A DNA stretch of 52,132 nucleotides from Anaerolineae bacterium CG2_30_57_67 (GCA_001872455.1 MNXJ01000001.1:1-52132); one strand, 5' to 3'; positions 41,324 through 50,273 are shown, counted from the first letter of the stretch. Translations and numbers: made by a program. The notes: generated by a model from the letters alone, not told the origin.

Positions 41324-43762
41324 ATGATTTTCGCCCGCGTTGCCGTCAACCTGCCCGCCGTCAGCGGCGAATTCGATTACCGCCTGCCAGATTCGCTCGC
41401 CGGGCGCGCCGCTGTCGGCAGTTTGATAACCGTTCCCTTTGGCGGCCAAATTGTGCAGGGCGTGATTCTCGACCTGCTGGAAACGCCCGCTGTCGAAAAT
41501 CCGCGCCAGGCGCTGGAACTGCTGGCTCCCGAGCCGATTCTGACGCTGGAGCAAATCGCCCTGGCGCGCGCGCTGGCAGCGCAAACCTTGCAGCCGCTGG
41601 CGCTGTTCATCGGACAGATGATTCCCCCCGGGCTGAATCAACACGCCGACACGCTCTTCACGCTGACAAATCCCGACGCCGCGCCGGAAGGCAAAATCGC
41701 CCAACGGCTTTTCACGCTGCTGACGGCGCGCGACGCCCTGCGCGGACGGCAGATTGACGCCCATTTTGCCCGCGTCGAATGGCGCGCCGCCGCCGAAACG
41801 CTCATCAAACGCGGCTGGCTCAAAAAAAAATCCGTGCTGCCGCCCGCCGGAGCGCGCCCCAAATTCATCCGCGCCGCGCAGCTGACGGTTGCGCCCGAAA
41901 AATTCCCCGAAATCCTCCCCGCGCTGGGCAAAACCGAAGCCACCCGCGCGCGCCGCGCCGCCGCCCTGCAAATTCTGCTGCGCGAGGCGACGCTCGTGCC
42001 GGTGCAATGGCTCTACGCCGAAAGCGGCTGTACCCTGGCCGACCTGCAATTGCTGGATGAACTCGGCCTGATTGCGCTTTCTGAAACCGAAATTTTCCGC
42101 GACCCGCTGCGCAAAATCGGCGTGGACGAGCTGCAGCGCGAAAGCGCGTGGGCGCAGTTGACCGCCGAACAGCAGGCCGCCTGGCAGCAAATCGAACCCG
42201 CCCTGCGCAGCGGCGCGCCGCACAAATTTCTGCTGCACGGCGTCACCGCCTCCGGCAAAACCGAATTGTATTTGCGCGCCGCTCGTGAAAGCCTGCAACT
42301 GGGCAAAACCGCGTTAATTTTGGTGCCCGAAATTGCCCTGACGCCGCAGTTGGTGCGCCGTTTTTTGGCGCGTTTTCCGGGGCAGGTGGGCATTTTGCAC
42401 AGCAAACTTTCGGAGGGCGAGCGCTACGATACCTGGCGGCGGGTGCGTTCGGGCGCGCTGAAAATTTTGCTGGGCGCGCGCTCGGCGCTGTTTGCGCCCC
42501 TGCCGCGTTTGGGGCTGATTGTGCTGGATGAATGTCACGACCCTTCGTATTATCAGGCCGAGCCGCCGTTTTATCACGCGCTGAGGGCGGCGCCGCTGTA
42601 CGGTGAAATTTGCGGCGCGGTGACTCTGCTCGGCAGCGCGACACCGCCGATTGAAACGCGATTCAACGCCCAGCGGGGATTTTTGCGGCTACTGGAACTT
42701 CCCCGGCGGGTGACGCCCTCGGGCGCGGAGGGAACTTCCGGCCTGCCTCCCGTGCAAATCGTCAACATGAAAAAAGAATTGCAGACGGGCAATCGTTCCG
42801 TTTTCAGCCGGGCGCTGGCCGAAAGCCTGGCCGAAACCCTGGAGCGCGGCGAGCAGGCGATTTTATATCTCAACCGGCGCGGCACGGCCACCTATGTTTT
42901 TTGCCGCAGCTGCGGTCACAGCGTGGATTGCCCGACCTGCGAAATTCCGCTCACCCAACATTTGCTGGCTGCGGCGGGAAACTCGGCCAACCTGGTCTGT
43001 CACCGCTGCGGCTACACCCGCCAGATGCCGAAAACCTGCCCGCACTGCAAAAGCCCGCAAATCCGCGCCTATGGGCTGGGCAGTGAAAAGGTGGAAAGCG
43101 AGGTGCAGGCGTTGCTGCCGCAGGCGCGCGTCTTGCGCTGGGACGCCGACACCACGCACGGGCGCGACGCGCACGAACTGATTTTGACGCATTTCGCCAA
43201 TCATCAGGCCGATATTTTGGTGGGAACTCAAATGCTCGCCAAGGGGCTGGATTTACCGCTGGTGACGCTGGTTGGCGCAGTGCTGGCCGAAGTGGGCCTG
43301 GCGCTGCCCGATCCCTTTGCCGGAGAGCGGATTTTTCAGCTGCTGACGCAGGTGGCCGGGCGCGCGGGCCGCTCGGCGCTGGGCGGCAAGGTGATTTTGC
43401 AAACTTTTTTGCCGGAAAACCCGGTCATTCAATTTGCGGCGCGGCACGATTACGCCGGTTTCTACGAATGGGAATTGCAAAATCGGCGCGCGCTGGGCTA
43501 CCCGCCTTTTTTGCGCCTGGCGCGGCTGGAATTTCGTCACCGCGACGCGGCGCAGGCCGAAAAACAGGCCGAGACGCTGGCGGCGCGGCTGAAAGCGACC
43601 GGCGCCGAGGTGATTGGCGCGGCGCCCTGCTTTTTCGCCAAAGTGGGCGATTTCTTCCGCTGGCAGGTGATCCTCCGCGCCGCCGACCCAGCCGCGCTAC
43701 TGCGCGAGTTTCGCCTGCCCGACGGTTGGCGGGTTGAAGTGGAGCCGGTCAATTTGCTATAA
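41324..43762 (+). CDS. priA: Primosomal helicase PriA (replication restart)
   Basis: An 812-residue superfamily 2 helicase that reloads the replisome at stalled forks. The 3'-DNA-binding domain is at the N-terminus (MIFARVAVNLPAVSGEFDYR). Walker A is GVTASGKTELY (about 306-316). Motif II is DECHDPSYY (about 402), where most PriA have DEEHD. The zinc-binding region has CRSCGHSVDCPTC (about 527) and CHRCGY followed by CPHC. The C-terminal part keeps GTQMLAKGLDLPLVTLV and QVAGRAGRSALGG. The length fits the family. No ribosome-binding site is obvious before the ATG. Confidence 0.93.
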   Translation: MIFARVAVNLPAVSGEFDYRLPDSLAGRAAVGSLITVPFGGQIVQGVILDLLETPAVENPRQALELLAPEPILTLEQIALARALAAQTLQPLALFIGQMIPPGLNQHADTLFTLTNPDAAPEGKIAQRLFTLLTARDALRGRQIDAHFARVEWRAAAETLIKRGWLKKKSVLPPAGARPKFIRAAQLTVAPEKFPEILPALGKTEATRARRAAALQILLREATLVPVQWLYAESGCTLADLQLLDELGLIALSETEIFRDPLRKIGVDELQRESAWAQLTAEQQAAWQQIEPALRSGAPHKFLLHGVTASGKTELYLRAARESLQLGKTALILVPEIALTPQLVRRFLARFPGQVGILHSKLSEGERYDTWRRVRSGALKILLGARSALFAPLPRLGLIVLDECHDPSYYQAEPPFYHALRAAPLYGEICGAVTLLGSATPPIETRFNAQRGFLRLLELPRRVTPSGAEGTSGLPPVQIVNMKKELQTGNRSVFSRALAESLAETLERGEQAILYLNRRGTATYVFCRSCGHSVDCPTCEIPLTQHLLAAAGNSANLVCHRCGYTRQMPKTCPHCKSPQIRAYGLGSEKVESEVQALLPQARVLRWDADTTHGRDAHELILTHFANHQADILVGTQMLAKGLDLPLVTLVGAVLAEVGLALPDPFAGERIFQLLTQVAGRAGRSALGGKVILQTFLPENPVIQFAARHDYAGFYEWELQNRRALGYPPFLRLARLEFRHRDAAQAEKQAETLAARLKATGAEVIGAAPCFFAKVGDFFRWQVILRAADPAALLREFRLPDGWRVEVEPVNLL

Positions 43763-43807
43763 TGATGGTCAATCTCAAACGCCTGTTTTCTGGAGTCAAT
43801 TTCATTC

Positions 43808-44332
43808 ATGCCCACCAATCCCCCTTCCCGCCGTATTTTTCTTTCCTGGGACGATGTTGACCGTCTCATTGACAAATTGATGCCGCAATTTAAACGCGAG
43901 TTTGATGCCATGGTGCTGATTACGCGCGGCGGAATCATCCCCGGCGGGCTGCTGGCCGAGGCGATGGGCATCACCCACATTCTCACCGCGGCGGTGGATT
44001 TCCCCGCGCAGTTGGAAAGTGAGCGCAATCAATTAATGGCCTGGCCGGAGTTCATTCAATTTCCCGCTGAAGATAAGTTAATTGGGCGGGCCTGCCTGGT
44101 GGTGGATGATGTTTGGGGGTCAGGACGCACCATCGGCGCGGTCAAACATCGCGTCTCGGCGGCGGGCGGTTTCCCCGAAACCTGCGTGCTACACTTCAAC
44201 CCGTATCGCGCGCTGTTAGGCGGCTCGCGCCCCGATTATTTTGCCGACGTGACCGACGCGCGCGTGATTTACCCCTGGGAAATTGATCGCGGCGCGGACC
44301 GAATTTTGCTCGGCGAGGGCGACCGGCTGTGA
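43808..44332 (+). CDS. Phosphoribosyltransferase (PRTase type I)
   Basis: A 174-residue cytoplasmic enzyme of the type I PRTase fold. The PRPP motif is CLVVDDVWGSGRTI (about 96-109), and the N-terminal strand-helix VLITRGGIIPGGLLAEAMG is that of xanthine/hypoxanthine-type (Gpt-like) PRTases. The base hood is degenerate and the nucleobase substrate cannot be told. It may be in a salvage route. It starts 45 bases after priA and ends 1 base from the convergent histidine kinase. Confidence 0.85.
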   Translation: MPTNPPSRRIFLSWDDVDRLIDKLMPQFKREFDAMVLITRGGIIPGGLLAEAMGITHILTAAVDFPAQLESERNQLMAWPEFIQFPAEDKLIGRACLVVDDVWGSGRTIGAVKHRVSAAGGFPETCVLHFNPYRALLGGSRPDYFADVTDARVIYPWEIDRGADRILLGEGDRL

Positions 44333-44333
44333 T

Positions 44334-45695
44334 TTATTCGCAGGGCAGGCTGATGATAAACGTTGTGCCCTGACCTTCGCGCGATTCGACTTCCAGTTTC
44401 CCCTTGTGCGCTTCGACAATCCAATAGGCGATGGAAAGCCCCAGCCCAAACCCGCTGGTTTTGGAGCGGGTACGGGCTTTTTCGCCGCGATAGAAGCGGT
44501 CGAAGATGTGCGGAAAATCGGCGGCGGAGATGCCGGGGCCAGTGTCGCGGATTTGGATGCGGACGGCTTGTTCGCTGCCGGTCATGCTCAGTGTCACCTG
44601 GCCGCCTTCGGGGGTGTAGTGAATGGCGTTGGAAACCAGGTTAATCAGCACCTGCTTCAGCCGGTCGCAGTCCGCGGTGACGGTCAGCGGGGTGATTTCG
44701 GTCAATTTGAGCGCAATTTTGTCGCCCGCCAGCACGCGCATTTGTTGAAAAACTTCCAGCAGCAGCGAATCCATTTCAACCGAAGACAGGTTCAGGTTGA
44801 GTTTGCCCGATTCGGCCTGGGCAATCAGCAGCAGTTCGCCGACCATGCGCGTCAGCCGGTCGGCCTCGTCTCGAATCGAATCGAGCGATTCGGCGTCGGG
44901 GCCAAGTTTGCGAATCAAATCCACATTGCCTTTGATGACGGTCAGTGGGGTGCGCAGTTCGTGGGAAACATCGGCCAGAAAGCGCTGCTGCGAGGTGAAC
45001 AGACTTTCCAGGCGTTCCAGCGAGCGATTGAAGGCGCGAATGAGTGTGCCGATTTCGTCGTCGGGCGGGCCGTTGTAGAAGATGCGGCGCGAAAGGTCAT
45101 CGGCGCGGGTGATTTGTTCCGCTGTTTCGGTGGCGGTTTCCAGCGGGGCGAGTGCCTGCCCCAGGCTGACCCACGAAGCGATGGCGGCCAGAAACATAGA
45201 GACAAATGCCAGCCCGAGCAGCGTGAGTACCAGTGTGTTGCGCACTGAATCAACCAGCGTCAGCGGTGTGGCGGCCTGCAAAACGCCGACGCGCCGCGTC
45301 TCCACGCGCAAGGGAACCGTCAAGACGCGCAGGTGTGTATTTTGGATGATATTGTCGCCAAAAATGGGGGCGATGGCTTCCATGCTGGTTTTTGCCAGCG
45401 GCTGAGTGATGTCATCCAGCCCGGGCGAGGCCATGCGCAGACTGCCTTGTCGGTCCCACAATTGCACATAGACGGTGGTGGTTAACTCCAGCGAGGGCAG
45501 GGTGATGACCCCCAATTCGCCAACCGCGTCTACGCGTGAGTTGGTGAGAATTTGTTGCGCGGCGGCGTTGAGGGTTTTATCTACCTGGTCGAGCAGCAAG
45601 GCGCTGACAAGCACATAGACCAGCACCCCGAACAAAAGCAGGATGCCGCCCAGTAGGGAGGTATAAAGTAACGTGAGACGAGCGCGCAGTGGCAA
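44334..45695 (-). CDS. HAMP sensor histidine kinase of an OmpR-type pair
   Basis: A 453-residue membrane kinase. TM1 (about 10-33) and TM2 (about 165-188) flank an extracytoplasmic sensor of about 130 residues, followed by HAMP, then the H-box FLADVSHELRTPLTVIKGN (His about 248), the N-box LINLVSNAIHYTPEGG, and G boxes IRDTGPGISAADF and GFGLGLSIAYWIV. It is coupled to the response regulator 6 bases upstream. The signal is not known. The layout (regulator first, HAMP kinase second) matches many envelope-stress or nutrient systems. Confidence 0.95.
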   Translation of the reverse strand: MPLRARLTLLYTSLLGGILLLFGVLVYVLVSALLLDQVDKTLNAAAQQILTNSRVDAVGELGVITLPSLELTTTVYVQLWDRQGSLRMASPGLDDITQPLAKTSMEAIAPIFGDNIIQNTHLRVLTVPLRVETRRVGVLQAATPLTLVDSVRNTLVLTLLGLAFVSMFLAAIASWVSLGQALAPLETATETAEQITRADDLSRRIFYNGPPDDEIGTLIRAFNRSLERLESLFTSQQRFLADVSHELRTPLTVIKGNVDLIRKLGPDAESLDSIRDEADRLTRMVGELLLIAQAESGKLNLNLSSVEMDSLLLEVFQQMRVLAGDKIALKLTEITPLTVTADCDRLKQVLINLVSNAIHYTPEGGQVTLSMTGSEQAVRIQIRDTGPGISAADFPHIFDRFYRGEKARTRSKTSGFGLGLSIAYWIVEAHKGKLEVESREGQGTTFIISLPCE

Positions 45696-45701
45696 GGCTG
45701 G

Positions 45702-46382
45702 TTAGGGGGTTTCGCGCAAAACGTAGCCGACGCCGCGCACGGTGTAAATCAGACGCGGCAGGCTATCGTTTTCTTCCAATTTTTGGCGCAAATAGCGAAT
45801 GTAGACTTCCAGCACGTTGGATTCGCCGCCGAAATCGTACCCCCAAACGCGGTCGAAAATGATGTCGCGGGTTAGCACTTGGCGCGGATGGCGCAGGAAA
45901 AGTTCCAACAGGTCGTATTCTTTGGCTGTTAGCGCAATGATTTTGCCATTGCGGGCGGCTTCACGTGCGCTGGTGTCCAGCGTCAGGTCGGCAAATTTAA
46001 GTACCGTCACACGCTCAGGCTGGGTGCGGCGCAACAGGGCGCGCACGCGCGCGGTCAACTCGTCCAAATTGAACGGTTTGACCATGTAATCATCCGCCCC
46101 GGCATCCAGGCCTTGCACGCGGTCTTGAATGGTGTCTTTGGCAGTTAGCATCAGTACCGGGGTTGCGCCGCCCATGCGAATGCGGTGACAGACTTCCAGC
46201 CCGTCCATGCCGGGCAGCATCCAGTCTAGCACCACCAAATCAGGGCTGTGGTCGCGCGCCAGGTTCAGCCCGGCGCGGCCATCGGCGGCAACTTCCACCG
46301 TGTAACCTTCATAGGAAAGACCACGTTGGAGCAATTTAGCAATGGCTGGGTCATCTTCGATTACGAGAATTTTTTTGTTCAT
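45702..46382 (-). CDS. OmpR/PhoB-family response regulator
   Basis: A 226-residue DNA-binding regulator. The receiver has acidic Asp10-Asp11, phosphorylation Asp53 (in [12 protein letters not shown]), the Thr/Lys switch region and VKPFNLDEL; the C-terminal winged helix has [20 protein letters not shown] and [12 protein letters not shown]. The start at 46382 has GGAG 6 bases upstream; an in-frame start at 46418 is less likely. It precedes its kinase in one operon. Targets are unknown. Confidence 0.95.
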   Translation of the reverse strand: MNKKILVIEDDPAIAKLLQRGLSYEGYTVEVAADGRAGLNLARDHSPDLVVLDWMLPGMDGLEVCHRIRMGGATPVLMLTAKDTIQDRVQGLDAGADDYMVKPFNLDELTARVRALLRRTQPERVTVLKFADLTLDTSAREAARNGKIIALTAKEYDLLELFLRHPRQVLTRDIIFDRVWGYDFGGESNVLEVYIRYLRQKLEENDSLPRLIYTVRGVGYVLRETP

Positions 46383-46468
46383 AGAAAACTCCAATTCCAT
46401 TATACCCAGAACGGCCAAATTTCGTACCTGCTGATTGAGGAGGTGTGGACGCTTTCCAACCTGTAATT

Positions 46469-46510
46469 AAAAAAAATCACCCCGCGTAATTTGCGCGAGG
46501 CGATTTTTTT
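46469..46510 (-). terminator. Intrinsic terminator after the Pmp3-like gene
   Basis: An imperfect hairpin: AAAAATC with CCCCGCG pairs with CGCGAGG and GATTTTTTT. Downstream of the leftward gene that stops at 46513, it gives a U-rich end. Confidence 0.7.
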
Positions 46511-46512
46511 GA

Positions 46513-46677
46513 TTACATCAAAACAACATACAGCGCGTGCAACATACCGGGAATGCCGCCGAAAAGAGTCAGCACAACATTGATCCAAAAAGTGTTGTCA
46601 ATTTTTCCTTTCTTCATGTAGATGGCGAGCGGTGGAATGAAAAGACTGACAATGACCTGCACAACCTTGTTGTCCAT
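46513..46677 (-). CDS. Pmp3/YqaE (UPF0057) small membrane protein
   Basis: A 54-residue protein with two helices (VVQVIVSLFIPPLAIYMK and FWINVVLTLFGGIPGMLHAL), matching the Pmp3 family, short proteolipids that affect membrane potential and stress tolerance. The start at 46677 (MDNKVVQ) has AAGGAG at 6 bases; a longer frame to 46737 overlaps the promoter. It has its own promoter and terminator, so it is monocistronic. Confidence 0.92.
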   Translation of the reverse strand: MDNKVVQVIVSLFIPPLAIYMKKGKIDNTFWINVVLTLFGGIPGMLHALYVVLM

Positions 46678-46722
46678 TAGAATCTCCTTGTTTGGGGTAG
46701 ATAGAATAAAACATTCTTTAAA

Positions 46723-46750
46723 ATTATACAATGTCAATTTGGAAAGTCAA
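46723..46750 (-). promoter_or_regulatory. Promoter of the Pmp3-like gene
   Basis: Read leftward: TTGACT (46745-46750), a 16-base spacer and TATAAT (46723-46728). The palindromic repeat at 46756 begins 5 bases upstream of the -35. Confidence 0.75.
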
Positions 46751-46755
46751 GTATC

Positions 46756-46822
46756 CTGGTGATTACCCACATCTTTGCTCCATCCTGTGGACGAAAATTG
46801 GCGATTTGTGGGTAATCACCAG
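46756..46822. mobile_element. 67-bp palindromic repeat element
   Basis: Perfect 16-bp arms CTGGTGATTACCCACA (46756-46771) and the complement (46807-46822) enclose 35 bases with GGACGAAAATTGGCGATT. A half copy with the same arm lies at 477-516. This is the form of a REP/MITE-type dispersed repeat. Confidence 0.75.
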
Positions 46823-46898
46823 TTCAGTAAAGAGTAGCCATCCTCATGGCGTTGCGCAAGGTTGAGCTTGCGCAACACTGCATGGTAAAATTTTCACC

Positions 46899-47540
46899 AT
46901 GTTGGTTTTCAAACGTCTTTTTGACCTGTTCGTTTCTGCCCTTTTACTGACGGCGCTTTCCCCGCTGCTGCTGATACTGGCCGCGTTGGTGCGAATTTTT
47001 CATGGGGCGCCAATTTTTTTTAAGCAGGAACGCCCTGGCTTGCATGGTGCGCCTTTTTTTATTTTGAAATTTCGCACGATGAAAGATTCGCGCGACGTCG
47101 CTGGAAATTTACTTCCCGATATGCAGCGTTTAACCCGGCTGGGGAAGTTCCTCCGCGCCGCCAGCCTGGACGAACTGCCGGAACTGCTGAATGTCTTACG
47201 CGGCGAGATGAGCCTGGTCGGCCCGCGCCCGCTGTTGATGAGCTACCTGCCGCTCTACTCGCCCGAACAGGCGCGCCGCCATCAGATTTTGCCGGGCATT
47301 ACCGGCTGGGCGCAAATCAACGGGCGCAATGCCATCACCTGGGACGAGAAATTTCGCCTGGACGTGTGGTACGTTGATCACCGGTCGTTCTGGCTAGATG
47401 TGAAAATTTTATTTTTGACGGTTTGGAAGGTTTTTCGGCGCGATGGCATTAATCAGCCCGGCCACGCCACGATGGAAGAATTTACCGGCGCATCCACAGT
47501 TTCTTTATCCAATCCAGTTAGTGGAAAGGAAAGGATATAA
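46899..47540 (+). CDS. PglC-like phosphoglycosyl transferase (sugar transferase)
   Basis: A 213-residue small monotopic phosphoglycosyl transferase that moves a sugar phosphate from UDP-sugar to undecaprenyl phosphate, the first step of a lipid-linked glycan. The reentrant membrane helix (LFVSALLLTALSPLLLILAA), the KFRTMKD loop, the catalytic Asp-Glu dyad in LDELPELLNVLRGEMSLVGP and the Arg-rich PRPLLMSYLPLY are in family order. The C-terminus has EEFTG, seen in PglC/WcaJ-like proteins. The sugar (probably a di-N-acetylated or galactose type) cannot be told. It could start the glycans made by the GT4/GT39 cluster, about 7 kb away. Confidence 0.9.
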   Translation: MLVFKRLFDLFVSALLLTALSPLLLILAALVRIFHGAPIFFKQERPGLHGAPFFILKFRTMKDSRDVAGNLLPDMQRLTRLGKFLRAASLDELPELLNVLRGEMSLVGPRPLLMSYLPLYSPEQARRHQILPGITGWAQINGRNAITWDEKFRLDVWYVDHRSFWLDVKILFLTVWKVFRRDGINQPGHATMEEFTGASTVSLSNPVSGKERI

Positions 47541-47566
47541 TCAATTCCCGGAAGGAACACAGCGCC

Positions 47567-47983
47567 ATGAATTGCCCAAAATGCGCCACTCCGCTCACTC
47601 AAAAATATTACAAAGGCATGATGGAAGTGGATGCTTGCCCGGCCTGCCGTGGCATGTGGCTGGATTTTGACGAGCTTGACCGGTTGGAAGATGTCGCCTT
47701 TGACGATGACGCCCGCAAAGGCTCGCTTCTGCATCACGGAACAGGGGGCGAGAGTCTTTGCCCGGCCTGCAACGCCGCGCTGATGGAATTTCAGTATCGC
47801 TTGTACGACCTGCGGCTGGAGGCCTGCCCGCAAAATCACGGCTTCTGGTTGGACGCGGGCGAAGATGAGCGCGTGTTGGAAATCATGCGTGAGCGCGCCG
47901 GGCAGATTCAGCGCAAGCTGGGCGTTGAACAGCAATGGCGGCAAACTTTGTCCGACCTGCATCATTTTCTAACAAAAAACTGA
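47567..47983 (+). CDS. TFIIB-type zinc-ribbon protein
   Basis: A 138-residue protein with two zinc-ribbon halves. The first is MNCPKCATPLTQ with CPACRGMWLDFDELDRLED (zf-TFIIB family), and the second is CPACNAALMEF with CPQNHGFWLDAG, where a cysteine is replaced by Asn-His. GMWLD and GFWLD are the family signature. The function is unknown; such proteins bind metal and perhaps other proteins. It follows the sugar transferase by 26 bases and may share its transcript. Confidence 0.85.
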   Translation: MNCPKCATPLTQKYYKGMMEVDACPACRGMWLDFDELDRLEDVAFDDDARKGSLLHHGTGGESLCPACNAALMEFQYRLYDLRLEACPQNHGFWLDAGEDERVLEIMRERAGQIQRKLGVEQQWRQTLSDLHHFLTKN

Positions 47984-47986
47984 TGA

Positions 47987-48047
47987 CTCATGTGTAAAGA
48001 GTGTGCAGGCTGTAAGACTGGCTTACTGCACAGAGTCTACACATGAG
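47987..48047. repeat. Long nested intergenic hairpin
   Basis: CTCATGTGTA (47987-47996) pairs with 48038-48047, and inside it TGTGCAG pairs with CTGCACA and TGTAAG with CTTAC. It fills the gap between two genes. There is no T-run. It may be a transcript-processing signal or a dispersed repeat. Confidence 0.55.
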
Positions 48048-48059
48048 CCTAATTTGGAA

Positions 48060-48800
48060 ATGAAACAAAACTTGATTTTCGGCTTCCCCTTCCTCAACGC
48101 CGCCGGCAGCCTGGGTTTTGCGCCCGATTTTCACGCGCCGCTCAACTGGGATGAATTCGGCGCTTTTATTACCAACCCCATCAGCCTGCGCCCGCGTTTG
48201 CCTGCCGTCGCCCCGCAAATTTTTCCGCTGCCTGGCGGATTTCTCCTGCACAGCGGGTTGCCCAACCCGGGCTTTTCCGCCGCGCTCAAACTGTACGCCG
48301 CCCGCTGGCAGCGCGCCCGCCTGCCGGTCATCGTTCACCTGATGGCCGATCGCCCCGAAGAAGCCGCCCGCATGGTGCGCGCGCTCGAAAATTTGGAAAA
48401 TATTCTGGCGGTCGAGTTGGGATTCGCCCCGCGCCTAGCCGATGACATCCCCGTTTTAGCGGTGGAAATGTGCCGGGGCGAACTGCCGCTGATTGTTGCC
48501 CTGCCCGAAGAGCAGATTTTCACTGCCGGACGGCGCTGCCTCGAGGCGGGGGCCAGCGCCCTCAGCCTGGCCGCTCCGCGTGGGGCGATTGCCCTCGAGA
48601 ACGGCGACCAAGTCAGCGGGCGCTTGTTCGGCCCCGCCCTCTTCGCCCGCTCGCTGCTGACGGTGCGCGAAGCGGCCCGGGCGGCGCTTCCGCTGATTGG
48701 CGCGGGCGGGGTTTATTCCAAAGAAAACGCCAGTGCGATGTTGGCGGCTGGCGCGTTGGCGGTGCAGGTGGATGCGGTTTTGTGGCGCGGGGGATTTTAG
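48060..48800 (+). CDS. Dihydroorotate dehydrogenase-like TIM barrel, degenerate
   Basis: A 246-residue protein aligning with class 1 DHODH: the N-terminal FPFLNAAGSLGF (family NASGTFG), ITNPISLRPRLPA (family VTKTxTLxPRxGN), LLHSGLPNPGF (family xxIGLQNPGV) and GAGGVYSKENASAMLAAGALAVQV (family GGI...). The FMN-contacting Lys of VTK is Asn here, and the family block ExNxSCPN is replaced by AVELGFAPRL, so the catalytic centre is not intact. It probably keeps a phosphate or flavin site but does a different reaction, or binds only. The start at 48060 (MKQNLIFGFPF) is chosen over a longer frame that would run through the hairpin. Confidence 0.7.
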   Translation: MKQNLIFGFPFLNAAGSLGFAPDFHAPLNWDEFGAFITNPISLRPRLPAVAPQIFPLPGGFLLHSGLPNPGFSAALKLYAARWQRARLPVIVHLMADRPEEAARMVRALENLENILAVELGFAPRLADDIPVLAVEMCRGELPLIVALPEEQIFTAGRRCLEAGASALSLAAPRGAIALENGDQVSGRLFGPALFARSLLTVREAARAALPLIGAGGVYSKENASAMLAAGALAVQVDAVLWRGGF

Positions 48801-48843
48801 CCGGTTGCACAGGATAAACGAGATAAAGGGAATGGTAAAAAAC

Positions 48844-49818
48844 TCAGCCGGTAAACCAGAAGCGCTCGTCGCGGTTGAAACGCGCGGCGTATTCCTGGGC
48901 GATGTATGGCACGCGCCGCACCAGCGTTTCCTGTGAAGCGGCGTCGTTAATCCACAGCGCAAAAGTGACGATGGAACTGGCGATGAAATAGGCTTCCACC
49001 AGCGGCTCGTAGCCGCGCACGAGCGGAAAACTTTGCGTGTAGCGTTCCAGAAAAACGGGGTGATGCGCCACGCGCACGTTGGAAAGGCAGGTCGCCAGGT
49101 CGTAGGCAAAATGCCCGAAGCCCGACATGGAAAAATCAATCAGGCGCACCTGGCGGCGGTAGACGAGAAAATTGCCGCGATGCAAATCGCCGTGCATTAA
49201 CCCGGCGGTGGCGCGCGTTTGGCTGAGGTTGCGCACTTGCGAGGTCAGCCAGCCGAGCGCGTTTTGCAATTCCTGATAGTCGCGCGCGGCGATGCGGCCA
49301 TCTTCGACGGCGGGCCACAGCGCGAGCAGGGCGTTTTCAAAATAGGCCGAGTCGCGCCGGGGGCGGGTGAAGTTTTTGGGCAGCGGCCAGCGGCTGGCCT
49401 GCTGGTGCAGGCGGCCAACCAGCGTTCCCATTTGGGCGGCGATTTCTTCGGTCTCGGTTTCCAGCGTCAGTAACGTTCCCGCCTGCCATTTAAGCAATGT
49501 AGCGTTCAATTCGCCAACCTGGGTTACATATTCTTTTTGGCGGTTTTTGACCGGCGGCGGCACCGGCAGGCGGTTTTTTTTGAGCGCCTCCAGCCACAGC
49601 ATTTCCGAATTGACCGCACGCAAATTTCCGCCGTGATTGCCGAAGGCGGGCGCAACCGGCGTGTGCAGGCGCAGCAGGTACTTGACGTGGGCGGCCTCCA
49701 CGCGAAAAGTCACATTTTCGCTGTGTTGCAGAAAGGTCACTTTTTGCGGTTGAATGGTGTAATTTTCCAGGGCCTGTTCAACCGCCTGTTGCCATTGGGT
49801 GGGAAATATCTCTTCCAT
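48844..49818 (-). CDS. APH-family phosphotransferase
   Basis: A 324-residue kinase-fold enzyme of the aminoglycoside phosphotransferase/choline kinase superfamily. The catalytic loop is HGDLHRGNFLVY (about residue 207) and the metal loop is LIDFSMSGFGHFAYDLA (about 227), where the usual DFDDAG is DFSMSG. The N-lobe has VTFRVEAAHVKYLLRLHTP with the ATP Lys. The start at 49818 (MEEIFPTQWQ) is chosen; upstream in-frame codons overlap dtd control DNA. The substrate could be a small alcohol, sugar or thiamine-like compound. Confidence 0.82.
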   Translation of the reverse strand: MEEIFPTQWQQAVEQALENYTIQPQKVTFLQHSENVTFRVEAAHVKYLLRLHTPVAPAFGNHGGNLRAVNSEMLWLEALKKNRLPVPPPVKNRQKEYVTQVGELNATLLKWQAGTLLTLETETEEIAAQMGTLVGRLHQQASRWPLPKNFTRPRRDSAYFENALLALWPAVEDGRIAARDYQELQNALGWLTSQVRNLSQTRATAGLMHGDLHRGNFLVYRRQVRLIDFSMSGFGHFAYDLATCLSNVRVAHHPVFLERYTQSFPLVRGYEPLVEAYFIASSIVTFALWINDAASQETLVRRVPYIAQEYAARFNRDERFWFTG

Positions 49819-49835
49819 GCGCCGATTGTACTCTG

Positions 49836-50273
49836 TTATCGTTCCAGCCAAATAGTGACCGGGCCGTCGTTGTGAATTTCGACCAGCATATCGGCCCCAA
49901 AAATTCCCTGCTGAACGGGGAGTCCTTGCTGACGAAGCAGGTTGGCAAATGTTTCGACCAGCGGGGCGGCCACTGCGGGCAAAGCGGCTTCGATAAAGGA
50001 GGGGCGGCGGCCATGCTCGCTGTTTGCGTAGAGCGTAAACTGGCTGACAACGAGCGCCGCCCCGCCAATTTCGCGCACTGAACGGTTCATTTTCCCGGCC
50101 TCGTCCTCGAAAATACGCAGATTGGCGATTTTTTCTGCCATCCAGGCGGCTTGCGTCTCGCTGTCGCCATGCCCCACGCCGATAAAAACCACCAGGCCGG
50201 GGCCGATTTCGCCCACGACCTGGTGGTTGACCGTTACTTTGGCTTGTGTCACCCGCTGAAGAAGCGCCCGCAT
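49836..50273 (-). CDS. dtd: D-aminoacyl-tRNA deacylase (Dtd)
   Basis: A 145-residue cytoplasmic enzyme that removes D-amino acids from tRNA. It starts [37 protein letters not shown] and the C-terminal [10 protein letters not shown] (Gly-cisPro motif) are family landmarks. It begins 2 bases after the trpS stop, so the two genes are in one operon with a translation-quality-control theme. Confidence 0.95.
   Translation of the reverse strand: MRALLQRVTQAKVTVNHQVVGEIGPGLVVFIGVGHGDSETQAAWMAEKIANLRIFEDEAGKMNRSVREIGGAALVVSQFTLYANSEHGRRPSFIEAALPAVAAPLVETFANLLRQQGLPVQQGIFGADMLVEIHNDGPVTIWLER

Noticed and set aside
41294-42298. 334-codon open frame antisense to priA
   Set aside because: Gly/Gln/Arg-rich shadow; priA is the certain gene here.
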